From assembly GCF_000527135.1 (NCBI RefSeq), contig NZ_AZUP01000001.1, forward strand, positions 682,001 to 746,000: a stretch of 64,000 bases of DNA, read 5' to 3'. This document shows, in pieces, positions 16,851 through 25,683 of the stretch; the first letter of the stretch is position 1; each line of letters begins with the position of its first letter. Below the pieces are notes generated by a model, which was not told the DNA's origin, made no database searches, and saw only the letters and a list, made by a program, of their open reading frames with translations. The stretch comes from Methyloversatilis discipulorum. Lineage in GTDB: Bacteria; Pseudomonadota; Gammaproteobacteria; Burkholderiales; Rhodocyclaceae. A program made the translations under genes and the position numbers.

Positions 16851-18998
16851 ATGACGATCGATAACTCGTCGGTTCAGGTGCTGGGGATTGATGCAGGCGG
16901 CACCATGACCGACACCTTCTTTGTCCGTGCGGACGGCCGCTTCGTGGTCGGCAAGGCACAGAGCAATCCCGGGGACGAGTCCCTGGCGATCTACAACTCG
17001 TCGGTCGATGCACTGGCGCACTGGGGCCGTGAGGTCGATGACGTGTACCCGGAGCTGGTGACCTGCGTGTACTCCGGTACCGCGATGCTGAACCGCGTTC
17101 TGATGCGCAAGGGCCTCGACGTCGGCCTCATCTGCAACCGCGGCTTCGAGCAGGTGCATTCGATGGGCCGCGCGCTGCAGAGCTACCTGGGTTACGCACT
17201 GGAAGACCGCATCCACCTGAACACGCATCGCTATGACGAGCCGCTGGTTCCGGTGTCGCGTACCCGTGGCGTGACCGAGCGTACCGATGTGCAGGGCAAG
17301 GTCGTCATCCCGCTGCGCGAAGCCGAAGTGCGCACCGCGGTGAAGGAGCTGGTCGATGCCGGCTCGCAAGCCATCGTCATCTGCTTCCTGCAGTCGCACA
17401 AGAACGGCACCAGCGAACAGCGCGCCCGCGACATCGTCAAGGAAGAGCTGAAGAAGCTGAACGTCAATATCCCGGTCTTTGCCTCGGTGGACTACTACCC
17501 GCAGCGCAAGGAAAGCCACCGCATGAACACCACCATTCTCGAAGCCTATGGCGCGGAACCGTCGCGCGAAACGCTGAAGAAGGTGAGCGACCGCTTCAAG
17601 AAGCACGGCGGCAAGTTCGATCTGCGCGTGATGGCCACACACGGCGGCACCATCAGCTGGAAGGCCAAGGAACTGGCCCGCACCATCGTGTCCGGCCCGA
17701 TCGGCGGCGTGATCGGCTCCAAGCTGCTGGGCGAAGCGCTGGGTGACGAGAACATCGCCTGCTCGGACATCGGCGGTACCTCGTTCGACGTGGCACTGAT
17801 CACCAAGGGCTCGTTCGCCATCAAGTCCGATCCGGACATGGCGCGCCTGGTGCTGTCGCTGCCGCTGGTGGCGATGGACTCCGTCGGCGCCGGCGCAGGT
17901 TCCTTCGTGCGCCTGGATCCGTACTCGAAGTCGCTGAAGCTGGGCCCGGACAGCGCCGGCTACCGTGTCGGCACCTGCTGGCCGGAATCCGGTCTGGATA
18001 CCGTGTCGGTGTCCGACTGCCACGTCGTGCTGGGTTACCTGAACCCGAACAACTTCCTCGGCGGTGCGATCAAGCTCGACGTGCAGCGTGCGCGTGACCA
18101 CATCAAGGCGCAGATCGCCGACCCGCTGGGCCTGTCGGTGGAAGACGCCGCCGCCGGCGTGATCGAGCTGCTCGACCTGACGCTGTCCGAGTACCTGCGC
18201 GCCAACATCAGCGCCAAGGGCTACAACCCGGCTGAATTCACCTGCTTCTCCTACGGCGGTGCGGGCCCGGTTCACACCTACGGCTACACCGAAGGCGTCG
18301 GCTTCAAGGACGTCGTCGTACCGGCCTGGGCGGCCGGCTTCTCGGCCTTCGGCTGCGCCTGCGCTGACTTCGAATATCGCTACGACAAGTCGGTCGACCT
18401 CGGTGTCGCCCAGCTGGCCAGCGACGCCGACAAGGCGGCCGCATGCCAGACCCTGCAGGCGGCCTGGACGGAGCTGGCGGGCAAGGTGATCGAGGAGTTC
18501 GTCATCAACGGCTTCAAGCCGGAAGACGTGATGCTCATCCCCGGCTACAAGATGCAGTACATGGGTCAGCTGAACGACCTGGAAATCATCTCGCCGGTGT
18601 CGACCGCTGCGACCGCGTCCGACTGGGACAAGATCGTCGAAGCCTTCGAGAACACCTACGGCCGCGTCTATGCGAGCTCCGCACGTTCGCCCGAACTGGG
18701 CTTCTCGGCCACCGGCGCAATCATGCGCGGCACCGTGGTGACGCAGAAGCCGGTGCTGCCGGAAGACCCGGACTGCGGCCCCACGCCGCCGCCGGAAGCG
18801 CGCATCGGTACCCGTCCGTTCTATCGCCACAAGAAGTGGGTCGATGCGGTGATCTGGAAGATGGAAGCGCTGAAGTCGGGCAACCACATCGTCGGCCCGG
18901 CCATCATCGAATCCGATGCCACCACCTTCGTCGTGCCGGACGGCTTCGAGACCTTCGTCGATAAGCACCGCCTGTTCCACCTGAAGGAAGTCAAGTAA
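16851..18998 (+). CDS. acxA: Acetone carboxylase beta subunit
   Basis: The 715-residue product belongs to the hydantoinase A/N-methylhydantoinase family and matches the length of AcxA (about 717). The N-terminal G-I-D-A-G-G-T-M-T-D-T motif (residues about 12-22) is the ASKHA-type phosphate-binding loop, and a second I-G-G-T-S-F-D-V motif occurs near residue 306. In the acetone carboxylase heterohexamer this subunit works in ATP-dependent activation of acetone and bicarbonate, which are joined to acetoacetate. ATG 16851 follows a GTGGAG site. acxB and acxC follow on the same strand. Transcription is likely from the sigma-54 promoter at 16735. Confidence 0.95.
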   Translation: MTIDNSSVQVLGIDAGGTMTDTFFVRADGRFVVGKAQSNPGDESLAIYNSSVDALAHWGREVDDVYPELVTCVYSGTAMLNRVLMRKGLDVGLICNRGFEQVHSMGRALQSYLGYALEDRIHLNTHRYDEPLVPVSRTRGVTERTDVQGKVVIPLREAEVRTAVKELVDAGSQAIVICFLQSHKNGTSEQRARDIVKEELKKLNVNIPVFASVDYYPQRKESHRMNTTILEAYGAEPSRETLKKVSDRFKKHGGKFDLRVMATHGGTISWKAKELARTIVSGPIGGVIGSKLLGEALGDENIACSDIGGTSFDVALITKGSFAIKSDPDMARLVLSLPLVAMDSVGAGAGSFVRLDPYSKSLKLGPDSAGYRVGTCWPESGLDTVSVSDCHVVLGYLNPNNFLGGAIKLDVQRARDHIKAQIADPLGLSVEDAAAGVIELLDLTLSEYLRANISAKGYNPAEFTCFSYGGAGPVHTYGYTEGVGFKDVVVPAWAAGFSAFGCACADFEYRYDKSVDLGVAQLASDADKAAACQTLQAAWTELAGKVIEEFVINGFKPEDVMLIPGYKMQYMGQLNDLEIISPVSTAATASDWDKIVEAFENTYGRVYASSARSPELGFSATGAIMRGTVVTQKPVLPEDPDCGPTPPPEARIGTRPFYRHKKWVDAVIWKMEALKSGNHIVGPAIIESDATTFVVPDGFETFVDKHRLFHLKEVK

Positions 18999-19081
18999 GC
19001 GCCGGTGTCCTGAAGGGCTGTCGGCACCCATCCGGGGTCGACAGCACAGCGATCCGGAAAAAACTCCAAAGGAGAGACTGA

Positions 19082-21406
19082 ATGAACATGTTGAGCAACA
19101 ACGAGACCGGCTTCGCCGATCTCCTGAAGAACGGCCAGACGCTGAAGCAGTTCCGCGACGGCATCATTGAACGGACCAAGGCGTCCGGCCACTACAACGG
19201 CCTGGAAAAGCTGGAACTGCGCGACGCCGATCCGATCGGCTACGAAAAGCTGTTCTCCAAGCTGCGCGGCGGCCTGGTGCATGCCCGCGAAACGGCGAAG
19301 AAGATCGCCGCCAGCCCGATCGTCGAGCAGGAAGGCGAACTGTGCTTCACGCTGTACAACGCGGTCGGCGACTGCGTGCTCACCTCGACCGGCATCATCA
19401 TCCACGTCGGCACGATGGGCGCTGCGATCAAGTACATGATCGAGAACAACTGGGAAGCCAACCCCGGCATCAATCCCGGTGACATGTTCACGAACAACGA
19501 CTGCTCGATCGGCAACGTGCACCCGTGCGACATCGCCACCATCGTCCCGATCTTCTGGGAAGGCCGTCTGATCGGCTGGGTGGGTGGTGTGACGCACGTG
19601 ATTGACACCGGCGCAGTGACCCCGGGTTCGATGTCGACCGGTCAGGTGCAGCGCTTCGGCGACGGCTACATGATCACCTGCCGCAAGACCGGTGTGAATG
19701 ACACGCCGCTGCGCGACTGGCTGCATGAATCGCAGCGTTCGGTGCGTACGCCGAAGTACTGGATTCTCGACGAGAAGACCCGTATCGCCGGTTGCCACAT
19801 GATCCGCGAACTGGTCGAGGAAGTGATTCGTGCCGACGGCATCGAGGCCTACGAGAAGTTCGCCTACGAAGTCATCGAAGAAGGCCGTCGTGGCCTGATG
19901 AGCCGCATCAAGGCGATGACGCTGCCGGGCAAGTACCGCAAGGTGTCCTTCGTCGATGTGCCGTACAAGCACGAGGACGTGCAGGTGTCGTCCGCCTTCG
20001 CCAAGCTCGACTCGATCATGCACTCGCCGTGCGAAATGACGATCAAGCCGGACGGCAAGTGGCGCCTCGACTTCGAAGGTGCGAGCCGCTGGGGCTGGCA
20101 CACCTTCAACGCCCACCAGGTGGCGTTCACCTCGGGCATCTGGGTGATGATGTGCCAGACGCTGGTGCCGACGCAGCGCATCAACGACGGCGCCTACTTC
20201 GCCACCGAGTTCCACCTGCCCAAGGGCACCTGGTGCAACCCGGACGACCGCCGCACCGGTCACGCCTACGCATGGCACTTCCTGGTGTCCGGTTGGGCAG
20301 CGCTGTGGCGCGGCCTGTCGCAGTCCTACTTCAGCCGCGGTTACCTCGAAGAGGTGAACGCCGGTAACGCCAACACCTCGAACTGGCTGCAGGGTGGCGG
20401 TATCAACCAGGACGGCGAGATCCACGCGGTGAACAGCTTCGAAGCCTCGTCGTGCGGTACCGGTGCCTGCGCCGTCAAGGACGGCCTGAACCACGCCGCC
20501 GCCATCTGGAATCCGGAAGGCGACATGGGCGACATCGAAATCTGGGAAATGGCCGAACCGCTGCTCTACATGGGCCGCAACGTGAAGGCCAACTCCGGCG
20601 GCTACGGCAAGTACCGTGGCGGCTGCGGTTTCGAGACGCTGCGCATGGTGTGGAACGCCCAGGACTGGACGATGTTCTTCATGGGCAACGGCTTCATGAA
20701 CAGCGACTGGGGCATGATGGGTGGTTACCCGGCTGCCACCGGCTATCGCTTCGAAGCCCACAAGACGGGCCTGGAGCGCCGCATCGCCAACGGCGAAAGC
20801 CTGCCGCTGGGTGGTGACATCGATCCGACCTCGCCGACCTACGAGCACAACATCGACGCCACGGCACGGATCAAGCGCGACAAGCAGTGCATGACCACCG
20901 AGGACTGCTACGACAACCACGATCTGTACCTGAACTACCTGCGTGGTGGCCCCGGCTTCGGTGACCCGATCGACCGCGAGCCGAAGGCGATCGAGAAGGA
21001 CCTGAACGAGAAGTTCCTGCTGCCCGAGTATGCCCAGAAGGTGTACGGCGCCGTCTTCACCCAGAACGCCAAGGGTGCGTATGTCATCGATGTGGCGAAG
21101 ACCCAGGCCCGTCGCGCCGAGATGCGCAAGGAACGTCTGGCCCGTGCGGTGCCGGTGCGCGAATGGATGAAGGAAGAGCGCGAACGCATCATCAACAAGC
21201 ACGCGTCGCAGGCCGTCCAGCACATGTTCGCCACCAGCTTCGCGCTGTCCGAGAAGTTCACCAAGCACTTCAAGGACTTCTGGAGCCTGCCGGCCGACTG
21301 GCAACTGCTGGAGACCGAACTGGGCGTTCCGTCCTACGGTTCCAAGCACCGCATGGACCTGTCGCTGATGCCTGACGTCACCACTGTCGTCCAGGTCGAA
21401 GAGTGA
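19082..21406 (+). CDS. acxB: Acetone carboxylase alpha subunit
   Basis: The 774-residue protein is of the hydantoinase B/oxoprolinase family, close in length to known AcxB (about 776). H147 and D150 (in N-V-H-P-C-D-I) and H172 (in V-T-H-V-I-D) have the same spacing as the Mn ligands I recall for the Xanthobacter enzyme (H150, D153, H175), a match offset by three residues. The subunit would hold the metal site where activated acetone and CO2 equivalents combine. A GGAGAG site precedes the start. The 83-nt gap after acxA shows no terminator. Confidence 0.95.
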   Translation: MNMLSNNETGFADLLKNGQTLKQFRDGIIERTKASGHYNGLEKLELRDADPIGYEKLFSKLRGGLVHARETAKKIAASPIVEQEGELCFTLYNAVGDCVLTSTGIIIHVGTMGAAIKYMIENNWEANPGINPGDMFTNNDCSIGNVHPCDIATIVPIFWEGRLIGWVGGVTHVIDTGAVTPGSMSTGQVQRFGDGYMITCRKTGVNDTPLRDWLHESQRSVRTPKYWILDEKTRIAGCHMIRELVEEVIRADGIEAYEKFAYEVIEEGRRGLMSRIKAMTLPGKYRKVSFVDVPYKHEDVQVSSAFAKLDSIMHSPCEMTIKPDGKWRLDFEGASRWGWHTFNAHQVAFTSGIWVMMCQTLVPTQRINDGAYFATEFHLPKGTWCNPDDRRTGHAYAWHFLVSGWAALWRGLSQSYFSRGYLEEVNAGNANTSNWLQGGGINQDGEIHAVNSFEASSCGTGACAVKDGLNHAAAIWNPEGDMGDIEIWEMAEPLLYMGRNVKANSGGYGKYRGGCGFETLRMVWNAQDWTMFFMGNGFMNSDWGMMGGYPAATGYRFEAHKTGLERRIANGESLPLGGDIDPTSPTYEHNIDATARIKRDKQCMTTEDCYDNHDLYLNYLRGGPGFGDPIDREPKAIEKDLNEKFLLPEYAQKVYGAVFTQNAKGAYVIDVAKTQARRAEMRKERLARAVPVREWMKEERERIINKHASQAVQHMFATSFALSEKFTKHFKDFWSLPADWQLLETELGVPSYGSKHRMDLSLMPDVTTVVQVEE

Positions 21407-21444
21407 CCTCCAACAGACCGATCACGCGAATCAAGGAGCAATAA

Positions 21445-21948
21445 ATGTCGACTTACACCAACGAGCAGGTCGCTCACCTGGCCGAGGGCACGCTGGACTG
21501 GGAAACCACTTTCCGCATGCTGTCCATGCCGAAGGACAACAGCCGCTTCAAGCAGTACGTCGAGGCGCTGCAGAAGAAAGTGACCTTCAAGGACAAGATC
21601 GTGCTGCCGCTGGCCCCGCACATGTACATCGTGCAGACCGCGAAGAAGCAGTGGGTCATCAAGTGCGATTGTGGTCACGAGTTCTGCGACTACACCGACA
21701 ACTGGAAGATGCACGCGCACATCTACGTGCGTGACACGGAAGAGGCGATGACCGAGGTTTATCCGAAGCTGATGGCGCCGGATACCAACTGGCAGGTGTA
21801 CCGCGAGTACTACTGCCCGACCTGCGGCACGCTGCACGACGTCGAGGCACCGACTCCGTGGTACCCGGTGATCCACGACTTCGAGCCGGACATCGAAGCC
21901 TTCTACAAGGAGTGGGTCGGCCTTCCGGTGCCCGAACGGGCGTCGTGA
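21445..21948 (+). CDS. acxC: Acetone carboxylase gamma subunit
   Basis: This 167-residue small subunit completes the alpha2-beta2-gamma2 enzyme. Two cysteine clusters are visible: C-D-C-G-H-E-F-C (about residues 75-82) and Y-Y-C-P-T-C-G (about 122-128). They fit the zinc site reported for the gamma subunit. Length matches known AcxC (about 168). AAGGAG lies 7 nt upstream of the start. Strong hairpins just after the stop probably mark the 3' boundary of the acxABC message. Confidence 0.95.
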   Translation: MSTYTNEQVAHLAEGTLDWETTFRMLSMPKDNSRFKQYVEALQKKVTFKDKIVLPLAPHMYIVQTAKKQWVIKCDCGHEFCDYTDNWKMHAHIYVRDTEEAMTEVYPKLMAPDTNWQVYREYYCPTCGTLHDVEAPTPWYPVIHDFEPDIEAFYKEWVGLPVPERAS

Positions 21949-21953
21949 TGCAG

Positions 21954-22039
21954 CACCGGGGCGCCCACAAGGCGCCCCGGTGAAACCGGCCGGGGGAGGC
22001 CGGTTGCAGCGCGAGCGGCCGGTCACCGCCGGCCGCTCG
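21954..22039 (+). terminator. Three tandem hairpins after acxC
   Basis: Stem 1 pairs 12 bp without mismatch (21954-21965 with 21971-21982). Stem 2 pairs 8 bp (21984-21991 with 21998-22005). Stem 3 pairs 11 bp (22012-22022 with 22029-22039). No T-run follows any of them, so this looks more like an mRNA-stabilising or processing structure than an intrinsic terminator. Confidence 0.55.
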
Positions 22040-22181
22040 GCGCGACACACCCTGAACACGGAAACGGCACTGCGTCATGCGGCCTGCGCGGCTGCAGGGG
22101 GCAGCTCACGCCCGCGTTCCTTTCAGGTCATGAAAAGCGTCACGCGCGACAAGCACGGAACGGCGCCAGAAGGAGACTGAG

Positions 22182-23192
22182 ATGCTTCATTCGCTCAAGC
22201 GGTTTGGCAGCGGCGCACGCGCCGTGGTCAATGTGATTACCTCGACGCTTCCCATCGCCATCATCGGCGGCCTGCTCTATGCGGGCTTCTTCGTGAAGGC
22301 GGAAGCCGTCATCAACAAGGTCGAGCCGAAGGCGGTCGAGCGGCGCGACAACTTCTTCAGCGTCACCGCACCGAGCGAGCAGATCGCCTGGGCTGCCGGT
22401 ACCGGCGGCAAGATCGTGCGCAGCGACGACGGCGGCAAGACCTGGCACCGCCAGGTGGCACCCACCTACGAAAATCTGCAGGGCATCGCCGCCTGGGATG
22501 CGCAGCACGCGGTGGTGGCGGGCAATCACGGCGTCATTCTCTACACCGCCGATGGCGGCAGTTCCTGGAAAGCCGGGCAGGTGCCGAAGTCGGACAACCC
22601 CAACAAGCTGTTCCGGGTGCACATCTTTGACGGCGTGGCCTGGGCGGTCGGCGAATTCGGTTCGCTGCTGCGTTCGGACGACAAGGGCGCGACCTGGACG
22701 CGGGCGATGGAAGAGAAGGACCGCGCCTGGAACGACATCTACTTCCGCGGCCAGAACGGCTGGCTGGTCGGCGAGTTCGGCACCGTCATGCGCACCACCG
22801 ACGGCGGCGCGACCTGGACCGAGAACGAACTCGAAAACAAGGTGAGCCTGATGGGCGTCGATTTCCGCGACGACCAGAACGGCGTTGCCGTGGGCCTGAC
22901 CGGGACCCTGCTGGTGACCAGCGATGGTGGCGCCAGCTGGCGCGAAGTGCCGCGCCTGACCCGCGAACACCTGCTTGACATCGCATGGGACGAGAACCGC
23001 TGGGTCGCCGTCGGCGACAAGGGCGTGATGGTCACATCGGACGCCGCAGCCTCCGAATGGAAGCTCGGTCGCATCTCAGAGGGTGACGTGTCCTGGCGCA
23101 CGCAGATCGCGCGTGCCGGCAATCGCTACTACGTATCGGGCGCCAATCTGGGCGTGCTCGAGGGCGGCAAGCTGACCATCGTCGGTCGATAA
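22182..23192 (+). CDS. YCF48/Hcf136-like beta-propeller protein, membrane-anchored
   Basis: The 336-residue protein has an uncleaved N-terminal membrane segment (about residues 13-36) followed by a periplasmic part made of about six repeats of the form G-x-x-G-x-(I/L)-x-x-(S/T)-x-D-G-G-x-x-W, the BNR/YCF48 propeller signature. The plant homolog assists photosystem II assembly, but no photosynthesis genes are present; such proteins recur beside RND transporters in proteobacteria. Its stop is 21 nt before the RND gene. I infer an accessory role in the transport module. GAAGGAG lies 6-7 nt upstream of the start. Confidence 0.85.
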   Translation: MLHSLKRFGSGARAVVNVITSTLPIAIIGGLLYAGFFVKAEAVINKVEPKAVERRDNFFSVTAPSEQIAWAAGTGGKIVRSDDGGKTWHRQVAPTYENLQGIAAWDAQHAVVAGNHGVILYTADGGSSWKAGQVPKSDNPNKLFRVHIFDGVAWAVGEFGSLLRSDDKGATWTRAMEEKDRAWNDIYFRGQNGWLVGEFGTVMRTTDGGATWTENELENKVSLMGVDFRDDQNGVAVGLTGTLLVTSDGGASWREVPRLTREHLLDIAWDENRWVAVGDKGVMVTSDAAASEWKLGRISEGDVSWRTQIARAGNRYYVSGANLGVLEGGKLTIVGR

Positions 23193-23213
23193 GAAGCGCA
23201 GGGGGAGAGTGCT

Positions 23214-25592
23214 GTGAAAAACGAAACTTTCAGCAAGGTCGAACACACGTTCGCGACGCTGATCCGCCATCGCACCTGGGTGGTGCTGGCAGTGGCGCTG
23301 CTGACCGCCGTCATGGGGTATCTCGCAAGCCACGTCGAAGTGAAGACGGTGTTCAGCGACCTGCTGCCGAAGAACCACCCGTACGTCGCGGTGAACCAGC
23401 AGTTCAAGTCCACGTTCGGTGGTTCGAACATGGTCAGCATCATGATCGAGGTGAAGGAAGGCGACATCTTCAAGCCCTCGGTGCTGGCCAAGGTGCAGAA
23501 GATCACCGTCGGTCTGCAGCAGGTCGACAGCGTCGACACCTACCAGATCATCTCGATCGCATCGAAGAAGATCAAGGAGGTGCGCGCCTCGACCGAGGGC
23601 GTCGAGTCGCGGCCGATCATGTGGCCGGAACTGCCCAAGGGGCCGGCCGAGATGGCGGTGCTGAAGGAGGCGGTGCTCAACAATCCGCTGATCTACGGCC
23701 CCTACGTGTCGATGGACCTGAAGGCCACGCTGATCACCGCCGACTTCCTCGACGGTGACATCAATTACAGCAAGGCCTTCGAGCAGATCATGGGTCTGGT
23801 CAAGGAGGCCGACGGCGACGGCGTGATGGTGCGCGTGGTCGGCGAGCCGGTGCTCTACGGCTGGGTCAATTACTACCTCGACGAAACGATACAGATCTTC
23901 TTTGCTGCCATCGCCTCGCTGGTCATCATCCTGATGCTGATCACGCGCACCTGGCACGGCACGGTGCTGCCGCTGCTGGCAGGTGTCATCAGTGCGATCT
24001 GGGCGCTGGGCGCAGCCAAACTGATGGGCTTCCACCTCGATCCACTGGTGATCGTGGTGGCCTTCCTCATTACGGCGCAGGCGATCTCCAACTCGGTGCA
24101 GCTGATTTCGCGCTACGACGACGAGATCGCGCACGGCGCGACGACGTCGGCCGCGGCCGCGGTGGCGAGCGCGAAGAATCTGTTCAAGCCTTCGATGCTG
24201 GCCATCGTCGCCGACGCGGGCTGCGTGCTGGTGGTGGCGCTGACCCCGATACCGATGCTGGAAAAGATTTCCTACATCGGCACGGTGTGGATCTTCTCGA
24301 TCTTCGTCAGTGCGCTGATCATGACCCCGGTCATGCTGTCCTTCTTCAAGCCGGGACAGGGGTTCGTGCATCCGCTGAACATTCGCCCGGTGCTCGAAAC
24401 CATCCTGCGTGCCTGTGCAGGTGTCGTCACCACGCGCCTGCGCTACGTCGTGCTGGCCATCACCGGCATCGTGTTCGTGGTGTCCGGCTGGTATGCCTTC
24501 AACCTGAAGGTGGGTGACGCCAACCCGGGTTCTCCCATCCTGTGGCCGGACTCGTCGTACAACCAGGATGCGTCCGACATCAACCGCCAGTTCCAAGGTT
24601 CCGACCGCATGTTCGTCGTGGTCGCCGGCAAGGAGAAGGGCGCGCTGCGCGAGCCGGAAGTGCTGCAGAGCATGGCCAACTTCCAGCGCTACATGGAAGC
24701 CCAGCCCGAGGTCGGCGGCAGCATTTCGCTGGCCGACATCCTGCCGCAGGTGCGCCGCGTGCTGCGCGAGGGCAATCCGATGTACGCCGAACTGGGCAAC
24801 GACGCCGGCGAAAACTCGGAGCTGACCTATATGTTCGTCTCGGGTTCCGATCCGGGCGACATGGACCGCTACGCCGACGCCGACGCGAAGAACGGCGCGG
24901 TCACGCTGTTCTTCCGCGACCACCAGGGCGAAACCATCCGTACCGCGGTGGCCCGCGTGCAGGACTACGTGGCGCAGAACCCGATCGAGAAGGCGGACTA
25001 CCTGCTGGCCGGCGGCCTGGTCGGCGTGCTGGCCGCGGTCAACGAGGTCATCCTCGCCGGCCAGATCGAGGCGATCGCGCTCGCGCTGCTGGTGCTGGTG
25101 GTCTGCTGCACGGTGACCTACCGCTCCACCGTGGCCGGGGTGTTCTTCATGATCCCGGTGATGCTGTCCAACACCATCACCTTCAGCTACATGGCATGGC
25201 AGGGCATCGGCATGAACATCAACACGCTGCCGGTGGTCGCCCTGGGTATCGGTCTGGGGGTTGATTACACCTTCTACATCGTCGATGGCATCCGCGAGGA
25301 ACTGCACCACAACCCCAACGTGGAACGCGCCATCGTCAAGGCGCTGTCCAGCGCCGGTCGCGGCGTACTGGTGACCGCACTGACGCTGATCACCAGCGTC
25401 GGTCTGTGGAGCTTCTCGTCTCTGCGCCTGCAGGCCGACATGGGTCTGCTGATCGCTCTGTGGCTCTTCATCTCGGCCTTCAGTGCGCTCTTCATCATGC
25501 CGGCCATCGTCTATGTGTTCCGCCCCGCGTTCATCGTGGGCAGCAAACAGCGCCCGATCGAGCGCGCCGAAGAACCTGCAGTCGTTGTGTGA
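23214..25592 (+). CDS. RND superfamily transporter, MMPL type
   Basis: The 792-residue protein starts at GTG 23214 behind a GGGGGAGAG site. Topology is RND-like: one N-terminal membrane helix (about 22-40), a large periplasmic loop, a bundle of helices (about 226-370), a second half starting with a helix (about 405-425), a second loop, and a final bundle (about 612-780). Unlike tripartite drug pumps (over 1000 residues) it has the size of MMPL/HpnN-type lipid exporters. G-V-D-Y-T-F-Y in the C-terminal bundle carries the acidic residue expected in a proton relay. No membrane-fusion partner is adjacent; YCF48, DUF1302 and DUF1329 proteins take that place. Cargo unknown, probably hydrophobic. 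Confidence 0.9.
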   Translation: MKNETFSKVEHTFATLIRHRTWVVLAVALLTAVMGYLASHVEVKTVFSDLLPKNHPYVAVNQQFKSTFGGSNMVSIMIEVKEGDIFKPSVLAKVQKITVGLQQVDSVDTYQIISIASKKIKEVRASTEGVESRPIMWPELPKGPAEMAVLKEAVLNNPLIYGPYVSMDLKATLITADFLDGDINYSKAFEQIMGLVKEADGDGVMVRVVGEPVLYGWVNYYLDETIQIFFAAIASLVIILMLITRTWHGTVLPLLAGVISAIWALGAAKLMGFHLDPLVIVVAFLITAQAISNSVQLISRYDDEIAHGATTSAAAAVASAKNLFKPSMLAIVADAGCVLVVALTPIPMLEKISYIGTVWIFSIFVSALIMTPVMLSFFKPGQGFVHPLNIRPVLETILRACAGVVTTRLRYVVLAITGIVFVVSGWYAFNLKVGDANPGSPILWPDSSYNQDASDINRQFQGSDRMFVVVAGKEKGALREPEVLQSMANFQRYMEAQPEVGGSISLADILPQVRRVLREGNPMYAELGNDAGENSELTYMFVSGSDPGDMDRYADADAKNGAVTLFFRDHQGETIRTAVARVQDYVAQNPIEKADYLLAGGLVGVLAAVNEVILAGQIEAIALALLVLVVCCTVTYRSTVAGVFFMIPVMLSNTITFSYMAWQGIGMNINTLPVVALGIGLGVDYTFYIVDGIREELHHNPNVERAIVKALSSAGRGVLVTALTLITSVGLWSFSSLRLQADMGLLIALWLFISAFSALFIMPAIVYVFRPAFIVGSKQRPIERAEEPAVVV

Positions 25593-25597
25593 GGGCA

Positions 25598-25636
25598 GCC
25601 CGTCGCGCCCGTCGGTGTCAGCCGACGGCGACGGGC
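25598..25636 (+). terminator. Long imperfect hairpin between the RND and DUF1302 genes
   Basis: The outer stem pairs 598-605 with 629-636 (8 bp) and the inner stem pairs 609-615 with 622-628 (7 bp), all offset from 25000, separated by a 3-nt bulge. There is no T-run. Likely a message-stability or partial-attenuation element inside the operon. Confidence 0.4.
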
Positions 25637-25683
25637 GTGTGCAGGCGGCTCATGGGTAGTCCCAAACAGGAGGGAGTGGAGAC

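Noticed and set aside
16833-19031. Very long open frame antisense to acxA (and similar ones opposite acxB, the MMPL gene and others).
   Set aside because: It is the mirror of a well-identified gene in GC-rich DNA. Its composition (runs of H, R, V, D) is that of a shadow frame, with no ribosome site and no domain.
18821-21349. 842-codon open frame antisense to acxB.
   Set aside because: Acetone carboxylase alpha subunit is certain on the plus strand; the antisense frame has no recognisable motif.
22055-22085. Possible sigma-54 promoter before the YCF48-like gene (CGGCACTGCGTCATGC).
   Set aside because: GG and GC are 11 nt apart rather than 10, and the -12 box lacks TTGC.
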